The notes beneath the pieces are model-generated. The model saw nothing but the letters and a program-made list of their open reading frames with translations. It searched no databases and had not been told where the DNA came from. This document shows, piece by piece, positions 48,210 through 55,089 of a DNA stretch of 64,000 nucleotides (the first letter of the stretch is position 1; each line of letters starts with the position of its first letter). Both the position numbers and the translations under genes were made by a program. Source of the DNA: Mesorhizobium sp. LSJC280B00. GTDB taxonomy: Bacteria; Pseudomonadota; Alphaproteobacteria; Rhizobiales; Rhizobiaceae. The stretch spans positions 1 through 64,000 of the forward strand of contig NZ_AYVL01000009.1 of the NCBI RefSeq assembly GCF_000502835.1. Reading direction: 5' to 3'.

Positions 48210-49784
48210 CTACCTCCCGCCAAGTTGTTGCGCGAGCATGTAGCCCGACGCCGCCCCGGTGCCGGCGCCGGGCCATGTTGCCGCCCCGGTCAGGTGCAGA
48301 TTGCCGACCGGCGTGTTCCAGCCGGCGTAACCGCGCGCCGGCCGGAACAGGAAATTCTGCGCCAGATGATGGCTGCCGCAGATCTGGTCGCCGCCGACAA
48401 GGTTCGGGTTCTCGCGTTCGAGGTCGATGGGCGAGAACACGGCGCGGCCGAGGATCTTCCGACGAAGGCCGGGCGCATAGCGCTCGATAATGTCGAGGAC
48501 GCGCTCGGCGTAGTGCTCCCTAGCCTCGTCCCAGTGAGCCGCCGCGATCGTGCCCGCTGCATCGCCTGCAATCTCGGCTGGCAGCATGCGCACCTGCACC
48601 CAAAGTACGTGCTTGCCGTCCGGCGCGCGCGAGGGATCGACGGCCGTCGGCTGGCCGACGACCAGCACCGGTTCATCCGGCAGCATGCCTGCCATCACCT
48701 GCTGGTAGGTCAGCGACATGGCGTCGAGCGACGGCGAAAGGTGCACATAGGCGAACTGCCGAAGCTCGGCGCCGGCGCGCCAGTCCGGCAGATCGTCGAG
48801 CGCCAGATGGATCATCAACGTCCCCGGCGCGTGGCGGAATTTTTTCACGGCCGTGTCGAAGCCGGTGTCGCCCGATCCGTTAGGCAACAGTTTCCCGGTC
48901 AGCGCCTTGGGCGCGACACCGGCGATGACGGCCTTGGTGGCTGTGTGGGTCTCGCCGGAAGCGAGCCGCACGCCGGTCGCTTTGCCGGCCGAAACCGTGA
49001 TCTCGGCGACATCAGCCCCGGTGACGATCTTGCCGTCGGCGGCCGTGAGCATGCCCGACAGAGCGCGGATAATGGTGTCGGCGCCGCCTCTGCCGAGCAC
49101 CATGCCGAAGCGCTGGTTGGCCATGGATTCGAGGTAAGGGAACACCGCGCCGCCGGCGATATCGGGGGCGAAGTCGAGATGCATGCCCCAGGTGGCGAGC
49201 GTCGCCCTGACATGCGGTGACTGGAAAGTCTCCTCGAGCCAGGCGCGGGGTGACGAAAGCAGCAACCGACCAGTATCGAGCGCGCCGGCAAAACCCTTCT
49301 TGCGCCAGAGGTTCCAGGCGGTGCCGGCGAGCGCACGGCCGCTCATCGGCGAGCCCAGCAGCCGGAACAGATGCTCGGCCTCCGCCGGGAATGCCGCAAC
49401 CAGACGGCGCCATGTCTGTGCGTCGGCGTCGGAAAAAGCGGCCATGCGCGAGGCGGTCTTTTCCAGGTCGCTGCTGACGCCGAACCAGCGACCGTCGGGG
49501 AAGGCGCTGGCAAAACAGTCGGCCACCGGCACGAATTCCAGCCCGTGGGTTTTCAATTCATTTGCATATTTCTTGTGAAAGGCCGAGCCGGCGAACAGGC
49601 TGAGATTCATCGCGCCGAAATCGTGCCGGAAGCCCGGAAGCGTCAATTCGCGCGTCTGGACGGCGCCGCCGATCGTTGCATTACGCTCGAAAACTGCCGT
49701 TTTCCAGCCTTTGAGCGCCAGATGCGCGGCGCATGCCAGACTGTTGTGGCCTGCCCCGACAAATATGGCGTCGAACTCGCTCAC
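48210..49784 (-). CDS. Phytoene-desaturase-like NAD(P)/FAD-dependent oxidoreductase (leftward paralogue)
   Basis: This 524-residue flavoprotein has the dinucleotide motif FVGAGHNSLACAAHLALKGW and ERNATIGGAVQTREL, and the C-terminal FAD motif GNLHLTGAATWPGAGTGAAS. It belongs to the large phytoene-dehydrogenase/RetSat-like amine-oxidase fold group; the reaction is unknown. The GTG at 49784 with GGGACGGGG upstream is chosen over ATG 49796, which lacks a ribosome site. It is the first gene leftward from the control region at 49785-49901 and has a paralogue encoded in the opposite direction (50843-52414). Confidence 0.87.
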   Translation of the reverse strand: MSEFDAIFVGAGHNSLACAAHLALKGWKTAVFERNATIGGAVQTRELTLPGFRHDFGAMNLSLFAGSAFHKKYANELKTHGLEFVPVADCFASAFPDGRWFGVSSDLEKTASRMAAFSDADAQTWRRLVAAFPAEAEHLFRLLGSPMSGRALAGTAWNLWRKKGFAGALDTGRLLLSSPRAWLEETFQSPHVRATLATWGMHLDFAPDIAGGAVFPYLESMANQRFGMVLGRGGADTIIRALSGMLTAADGKIVTGADVAEITVSAGKATGVRLASGETHTATKAVIAGVAPKALTGKLLPNGSGDTGFDTAVKKFRHAPGTLMIHLALDDLPDWRAGAELRQFAYVHLSPSLDAMSLTYQQVMAGMLPDEPVLVVGQPTAVDPSRAPDGKHVLWVQVRMLPAEIAGDAAGTIAAAHWDEAREHYAERVLDIIERYAPGLRRKILGRAVFSPIDLERENPNLVGGDQICGSHHLAQNFLFRPARGYAGWNTPVGNLHLTGAATWPGAGTGAASGYMLAQQLGGR

Positions 49785-49800
49785 GCCCCGTCCCATTTGC

Positions 49801-49812
49801 TTTATGCTTAAA
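49801..49812. promoter_or_regulatory. TTTATGCTTAAA site in the divergent control region
   Basis: The 117-bp gap between the leftward FAD oxidoreductase and the rightward hydrolase contains TTTATGCTTAAA, one base from a perfect palindrome and one base from the core of the 35924 site. It lies 17 bp upstream of the leftward GTG and 90 bp upstream of the rightward ATG, overlapping where a repressor could block the leftward promoter. Confidence 0.45.
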
Positions 49813-49901
49813 GATAATTGCAGATGCATATGTTTTCGTCTAGTAGGATATTAAGGGCCACGAGAGCCTTCAGCACCATCGAGAAAGAGGGAACAGAGAC
49901 C

Positions 49902-50693
49902 ATGGACACACAACAACTTCTAGGCGAAGTCGCCGGCCAGCTGCTTTCAGGCGCCATCCAGGTGGTCGACCTGACGGCGCCGCTCGGGCCCAACACGCCA
50001 CTGATCAAGCTGCCGCCGGAACTGGCGGTCGACACGCCGAAGATCGAGATCCACGCCATCTCCGCCTATGACAAGAATGGCCCGTGGTGGGCGTGGAACT
50101 GGCTCAAGCTCGGCGAGCATTCGGGCACCCATTTCGACGCACCCAACCACTGGATCACCGGCAAGGATTATCCGGACGGCGCCACCGACACCATTCCGGC
50201 GCAGAACTTCGTCGGCCCGGTCAACGTCATCGACTGTTCGAAGCAAGCGGCAGCCGATCACGATTTCCTGCTCACCGTCGATCACATCAAGGCATGGGAA
50301 GCCGAACATGGCGCTATCAATCCCGGCGAGTGGGTGGTGATGCGCACCGACTGGTATAAGCGCAACGGCTCGGAAGCCGAGTTCCTCAACGCCAATGAGA
50401 CCGGACCGCACACGCCTGGCCCGACCGCCGAAGCCATCCAGTATCTGATTAGCAAGGACATCAAGGGCTGGGGCAGCGAGACGATCGGCACGGATGCTGG
50501 AAAAGCAGGGGGAATGGAGCCGCCGTTCCCGGCGCATAGCCTGATGCACAAGGCTAACCGCTACGGCCTCGCCAGCCTTTGCAACCTCGACCGGCTGCCG
50601 CCGAAAGGCGCGATCCTGATCGCGGCGCCGCTCAAGATCGAGCACGGCACCGGCAGCCCGATCCGCGCGTTGGCGTTGGTGCCAAGGCAATAG
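49902..50693 (+). CDS. Cyclase-family metal-dependent hydrolase (isatin hydrolase/kynurenine formamidase-like)
   Basis: This 263-residue protein of the cyclase (PF04199-type) family carries the metal-binding signature HSGTHFDAPNH near residue 75, preceded by WWAWNWLKLGE. The ISAYDKNGPWWAWNW and GWGSETIGTDAGKAGG segments resemble isatin hydrolases, manganese enzymes that open isatin to isatinate, more than short KynB formamidases; this is my recollection of the family rather than an alignment. ATG 49902 follows GAGGGAACAGAGACC. It is the first gene rightward of the shared control region, 150 bp before an FAD oxidoreductase. Confidence 0.86.
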   Translation: MDTQQLLGEVAGQLLSGAIQVVDLTAPLGPNTPLIKLPPELAVDTPKIEIHAISAYDKNGPWWAWNWLKLGEHSGTHFDAPNHWITGKDYPDGATDTIPAQNFVGPVNVIDCSKQAAADHDFLLTVDHIKAWEAEHGAINPGEWVVMRTDWYKRNGSEAEFLNANETGPHTPGPTAEAIQYLISKDIKGWGSETIGTDAGKAGGMEPPFPAHSLMHKANRYGLASLCNLDRLPPKGAILIAAPLKIEHGTGSPIRALALVPRQ

Positions 50694-50777
50694 GGTAGCT
50701 GCGGTCTTCGGGAGAAGATCATGTGCGGAAGTGGCACTGTGATGACGGAGTGGGAGCGGCAGCCTTGCAAAGCTGCG

Positions 50778-50797
50778 GCTCTACGGCGCCGTAGAGC
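50778..50797. repeat. Perfect 20-bp palindrome between hydrolase and FAD oxidoreductase genes
   Basis: GCTCTACGGCGCCGTAGAGC reads the same on both strands and lies 45 bp upstream of the FAD oxidoreductase ATG, 85 bp after the hydrolase stop. It could be an operator or a transcript-ending hairpin (no T-run follows). The half GGCGCCGTAGAGC also occurs beside the repeat copy at 60204, so it may belong to a dispersed repeat family. Confidence 0.6.
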
Positions 50798-50842
50798 GCC
50801 AATTTCTGCAATTGAACTCCTGCCGGCTAGGAGCACGCATCG

Positions 50843-52414
50843 ATGAGCGCTCCCGATCACATCGTCGTCGGCAGCGGCATCAACGCGCTGGTCTGCTCGG
50901 CGATGCTTGGCAGCAAGGGGGCGAAGGTGCTGGTGCTCGAGCGCAACGACCGCATCGGCGGCTGCATGCGCACCGAAGAAATCACCGCGCCCGGCTTCAT
51001 CCACGACGTGATGGCGACGACCTTTGTCCTGTTCATCACCTCGCCGGCCTATGCGGCGCTGGGCAAGGATCTGGCGCGGCGCGGCCTGGAGTTTTGCAAC
51101 ACCTCCACGCCGACCGGCGTGCTGCGCCCGGACGGCAGCCATGCCGTCCTGCGCACCGATCGTATCGCCAATGTAGCGGCGATCAATGCGCTTGCCGCGG
51201 GCGACGGCGACCGGCACGCAAACGATGTCGGCGAGATCGAGCGCAACGCCGGTCTGCTGTTCGGACTGCTCGGTGGCAGCCTGTGGTCCTACCCGACGGC
51301 CAGGCTGCTGGCGGGTGAGGCCTGGCGGCGCGGCCCGCGTGGCCTTGCCGCCTTTCTCGGCAGCGCGCTGGTGCCGGCGCGCGGTTGGCTGGAAAGCACC
51401 TACCAGTCGGAAACCATGCGCGCGCTGTGGGCGCCCTGGGTGCTGCATGCCGGCCTCGGGCCTGAGGACGCGTTCTCCGGCCAGATCGCCAAGGTCATTG
51501 CCTTCGCGCTTGAGGCGGCCGGCGCGCCGATCGTCAAGGGCGGTGCCAGGAATCTGCTGGCCGCCTTCGAGGCCCTGATCAGGGAACGTGGCGGCGAAAT
51601 CCGCACCGGCGCCGACGTCGCGGCTATTGTCCAAAGCGGAGGCCGCGCCGCCGGCGTGCGGCTGGCTTCGGGCGAAACGATCAACGTGAACAAGAGCGTC
51701 ATCTGCTCGGTCACGCCGACGCAGCTCTACGAGCGGCTCCTCGGCGACGCGGCGCCGAAAGCCGACGTCGAGGCAGCGCAAAAATACCGCTACGGCAAGG
51801 GCAATTTCCAGATCCACTATGCCTTGGACAAGCCGCCAGCATGGCGCGGCGAGGGCCTGGACAAGGTCGCGCTGCTGCATCTGACGCCGGGGCTCGACGG
51901 CGTCTCGAAGGCCTGCAACGAAGCCGTGCGCGGCATGCTGCCGGAGGTGCCGACCATGTGCGTCGGCCAGCCGCACGCGCTCGACCCATCGCGCTGCCCG
52001 GACGGCAAGGCGGTCCTGTGGCTGCAACTGCCCGAGGCGCCACGGCATATCAAGGGCGATGCCGCCGGCAAACTGCAAACACCGGCAGACGGTCGCTGGA
52101 CCGAGGCGCTGCGCGAAGCCTATGCCGACCGTGCCGAAGCGATCCTCGCCAGCCATATCGATGGGTTCAAGGACAGCGTCATCGCACGCCGCGCCTGTTC
52201 GCCGGCCGACCTGGAAGCGATGAACATCAATCTGGTCGGCGGCGACCCCTATGGCGGTTCCTCGGCCATCGACCAGTCGTTTCTGTGGCGGCCGTTCAAG
52301 ACGAGCCGCAATCACGCCACCGGGGTCAGGGGTCTCTACCACATCGGTGCCTCGACCCATCCGGGTGCTGGCTTGGGCGGCGGCTCCGGCTTTCTCCTGG
52401 CGGGGAGGCTGTGA
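50843..52414 (+). CDS. Phytoene-desaturase-like NAD(P)/FAD-dependent oxidoreductase (rightward paralogue)
   Basis: This 523-residue flavoprotein has VVGSGINALVCSAMLGSKGA and LERNDRIGGCMRTEEI at the N-terminus and GLYHIGASTHPGAGLGGGSG at the C-terminus. It is clearly paralogous to the product of 48210-49784 in domain order and motifs. The two may act on successive intermediates or form a heteromer. Its stop overlaps the MarR start by one base. Substrate unknown. Confidence 0.88.
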   Translation: MSAPDHIVVGSGINALVCSAMLGSKGAKVLVLERNDRIGGCMRTEEITAPGFIHDVMATTFVLFITSPAYAALGKDLARRGLEFCNTSTPTGVLRPDGSHAVLRTDRIANVAAINALAAGDGDRHANDVGEIERNAGLLFGLLGGSLWSYPTARLLAGEAWRRGPRGLAAFLGSALVPARGWLESTYQSETMRALWAPWVLHAGLGPEDAFSGQIAKVIAFALEAAGAPIVKGGARNLLAAFEALIRERGGEIRTGADVAAIVQSGGRAAGVRLASGETINVNKSVICSVTPTQLYERLLGDAAPKADVEAAQKYRYGKGNFQIHYALDKPPAWRGEGLDKVALLHLTPGLDGVSKACNEAVRGMLPEVPTMCVGQPHALDPSRCPDGKAVLWLQLPEAPRHIKGDAAGKLQTPADGRWTEALREAYADRAEAILASHIDGFKDSVIARRACSPADLEAMNINLVGGDPYGGSSAIDQSFLWRPFKTSRNHATGVRGLYHIGASTHPGAGLGGGSGFLLAGRL

Positions 52415-52893
52415 TGGAACAGAAGGTTGAAAAGCGCCAGCGCATCTCGACTTTGGGCCAGATCGGCCTGCAGCAATTCGCGCCCTATCTGATGAACCGC
52501 ATCATGGGCCGCTACAACGCCACTTTGCGTGACAATTTCCGCAGGCAGGGCCTGACCATTCCGCAGGTGCGCACGCTGGCCGTGCTGTCGGTCACCGATG
52601 GCGTCACTGTCAACGATCTCTCGGTCTATACCGTCATCGAGCAGTCGACCTTGAGCCGGACGCTCGACACGCTGGAGGGGCAAGGGTTTGTGCGGCGCGA
52701 GCAGGGGGTCACCGACAGCCGTATCCGCCATGTGTTCCTGACCGACGATGGCCGCGCCGAGTTCGCGCGCGCCTGGCCGGCCATGCACGACGCTTTCGAG
52801 GCAATGTTCGACGATGTCGACGATGCCGAATACGCGGCGCTGATCGCGACATTGCAGAAGATGCTGAAGAACATTCGCAAGCACGACATCTGA
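52414..52893 (+). CDS. MarR-family transcriptional regulator
   Basis: This 159-residue winged-helix protein has recognition region VNDLSVYTVIEQSTLSRTLD and wing RREQGVTDSRIRHVFLTDDG. ATG 52414 follows GGGGAGG and overlaps the preceding stop (TGATG). It is co-transcribed with an FAD oxidoreductase and, after 42 bp, with the 2-oxoacid oxidoreductase genes. It is the second MarR of the island and a candidate ligand-responsive repressor of the divergent promoter. Confidence 0.93.
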   Translation: MEQKVEKRQRISTLGQIGLQQFAPYLMNRIMGRYNATLRDNFRRQGLTIPQVRTLAVLSVTDGVTVNDLSVYTVIEQSTLSRTLDTLEGQGFVRREQGVTDSRIRHVFLTDDGRAEFARAWPAMHDAFEAMFDDVDDAEYAALIATLQKMLKNIRKHDI

Positions 52894-52935
52894 TCTTACG
52901 CGCCGCCATCGGGGCGGTAACGGAAGGAGCCCAAA

Positions 52936-55089
52936 ATGGCCGAACGGTCTTTTGCCAAGGAAGTCGAAAAGCTCAGGCTCGGCGCCGGCGAGGAGTTTTC
53001 CGGCGAAGGCATTCTCGCCATCACCAAGGCGCTGCTGCAATGCGGCGTCGGCTATGTCGGCGGCTATCAGGGCGCGCCGATCAGCCATTTGATGGACGTG
53101 CTGGCCGACGCGCAGGATATCCTGGGCGAGCTCGGCGTGCATTTCGAGGCGAGCGCCTCGGAAGCGACCGCCACCGCCATGCTTGCGGCATCGGTGCATT
53201 ATCCTATCCGCGGCGCGGCGACCTTCAAGTCGACGGTCGGCACCAATGTCGCCTCCGACGCGCTCGCCAATCTCGCTTCCGGCGGCGTCACCGGCGGTGC
53301 ATTGATCATCGTCGGCGAGGATTACGGCGAAGGCTCCTCGATCATGCAGGAGCGCAGCCACGCCTTTGCCATGAAGAGCCAGGTCTGGCTGCTCGACCCG
53401 CGACCGAACCTGCCGTCGATCGTCAAGGCGGTGCAGGACGGCTTCGAGCTGTCCGAGGTTTCCAACACGCCGGTCATGCTGCAGGTCCGTATTCGCTGCT
53501 GCCATGTCCACGGCCATTTCATCGCCAAGGACAACAAGCGCCCGGCAATGACTGTGGCCGATGCGCTCGAGGCGCCGCGCCGCGACACCGGCCGCATCGT
53601 GCTGCCGCCCGCGTCCTTCCTGCACGAGAAGGAAAAGGTGCAGAAACGCTGGCCGGCGGCGGTGGATTTCATCCGCACCAACAAGATCAACGAGTTTTTC
53701 GGCCCGGAGCACGGCTCGGTCGGCATCGTCATGCAGGGCGGCATGTACAATTCGGTCGTCCGGGCGCTGCAGCGGCTCGGCCTCGCCGACACTTATGGCG
53801 ACACCGACGTGCCGCTCTATGTGCTCAACGCCGTCTATCCCTTAGTCGACGACGAGTTCCTGTCCTTCTGCGAAGGCAAGGACGCCGTCCTCGTCGTCGA
53901 GGAAGGCCAGCCCAACTACATCGAACAGGCCTTTGCCGCGATGCTGCACAAGGCCGGCCGCGGCACCAGGCTCGTCGGCAAGGAACATCTGCCTATGGCC
54001 GGCGAATATACCGGCCAGGTGATGCTCGACGGCATCGGATCGTTCCTGCGTGCCACCATCCCGCATCTGCTGCCAAGCGAGGTCCGCGCGCCGAACAAGA
54101 TCGGCGACGGGCTCGACACCGCCGACCTGATCAACGTCGTCCCGGGCCGGCCGCCCGGCTTCTGCGTCGGCTGCCCGGAGCGGCCGATCTTCGCCGCCAC
54201 CAAGCTGGTCGAGCAGGAGCTGGGCAAGCACCACATCGCCTCCGACATTGGCTGCCATCTGTTCTCGATCATGCCGCCTTTCGAGCTAGGTGCCACTACC
54301 ATGGGCTACGGGCTGGGGCCGGCCTCGGCTTCGGCGTTCAATTCGCCCGATGCCAAGCGCCGCTCGATCTCCTTCGTCGGCGACGGCGGCTTCTGGCACA
54401 ACGGTCTGACCTCGTCGATCGGCAACGCGGTGTTCAACAAGAACGACGGCGTCATCGTCATCGTCGACAATTTCTATTCGGCCGCGACCGGAGGGCAGGA
54501 CATCCTGTCGTCCCGCGCCGGCAACAAGACCAAGTCGACCAAGCACCCGATCACCGAGGCGGTGAAGGGCATGGGCGTCAAATGGCTGCGCCACATCGAC
54601 CGCACCTACGACGTAACCAAGATGCAAGACACGCTGCGCGAGGCGCTGACGACGGACGAGAAGGGCCCGAAAGTCATTGTCGCCTCGTCCGAATGCATGC
54701 TCAACCGGCAGCGCCGCGAAAAGCCGCTGGTCGACAAGGCGATCAAGGGCGGGACGCGCATAGTCAAGCCGAAATTCGGTGTCGACGAAGATATCTGCAC
54801 CGGCGACCATGCCTGCATGCGGCTCTCCGGCTGTCCGTCGCTTTCGGTGAAGTCGCTCGACGATCCGTTGCGCGACGATCCGGTGGCGCATATCGACCAA
54901 AGCTGCGTCGGTTGCGGCAATTGCGGCGAGGTCGCCGATGCGGCGGTGCTCTGCCCGTCCTTCTACCGCGCCGATGTCGTGCACAATCCGAGCCGCTGGG
55001 ACCGTTTCCTTGAAGCCGCGCGGCGCGCCACGATCAGTCTCTTGCAGCGGCGCCGTGAAAGCCGGCGCCTGATATTCGCCGATGCTTGA
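52936..55089 (+). CDS. iorA: TPP-dependent 2-oxoacid:ferredoxin oxidoreductase, alpha subunit (indolepyruvate oxidoreductase type)
   Basis: This 717-residue IorA-type subunit comprises a pyrimidine-binding POR domain (residues 1-190, VGGYQGAPISHLMDVL), a central linker with FCVGCPERPIFAATKL, a TPP/Mg domain (~410-590; SDIGCHLFSIMPPFEL, FVGDGGFWHNGLTSSIGNAV, VDNFYSAATGGQ), and a C-terminal 4Fe-4S region (CTGDHACMRLSGCP and CVGCGNCGEVADAAVLCP). Such enzymes convert aryl 2-oxoacids plus CoA to aryl-CoA, CO2 and reduced ferredoxin. The operon setting suggests an arylglyoxylate such as isatinate rather than indolepyruvate, which is inference. The beta gene overlaps its end by 8 bp. Confidence 0.92.
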   Translation: MAERSFAKEVEKLRLGAGEEFSGEGILAITKALLQCGVGYVGGYQGAPISHLMDVLADAQDILGELGVHFEASASEATATAMLAASVHYPIRGAATFKSTVGTNVASDALANLASGGVTGGALIIVGEDYGEGSSIMQERSHAFAMKSQVWLLDPRPNLPSIVKAVQDGFELSEVSNTPVMLQVRIRCCHVHGHFIAKDNKRPAMTVADALEAPRRDTGRIVLPPASFLHEKEKVQKRWPAAVDFIRTNKINEFFGPEHGSVGIVMQGGMYNSVVRALQRLGLADTYGDTDVPLYVLNAVYPLVDDEFLSFCEGKDAVLVVEEGQPNYIEQAFAAMLHKAGRGTRLVGKEHLPMAGEYTGQVMLDGIGSFLRATIPHLLPSEVRAPNKIGDGLDTADLINVVPGRPPGFCVGCPERPIFAATKLVEQELGKHHIASDIGCHLFSIMPPFELGATTMGYGLGPASASAFNSPDAKRRSISFVGDGGFWHNGLTSSIGNAVFNKNDGVIVIVDNFYSAATGGQDILSSRAGNKTKSTKHPITEAVKGMGVKWLRHIDRTYDVTKMQDTLREALTTDEKGPKVIVASSECMLNRQRREKPLVDKAIKGGTRIVKPKFGVDEDICTGDHACMRLSGCPSLSVKSLDDPLRDDPVAHIDQSCVGCGNCGEVADAAVLCPSFYRADVVHNPSRWDRFLEAARRATISLLQRRRESRRLIFADA

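Noticed and set aside
49902..50693. kynB of a tryptophan-kynurenine-anthranilate pathway
   Set aside because: No tryptophan dioxygenase or kynureninase gene is present, and the class V PLP enzyme at 32880-34172 matches the desulfurase-like group, not kynureninase.
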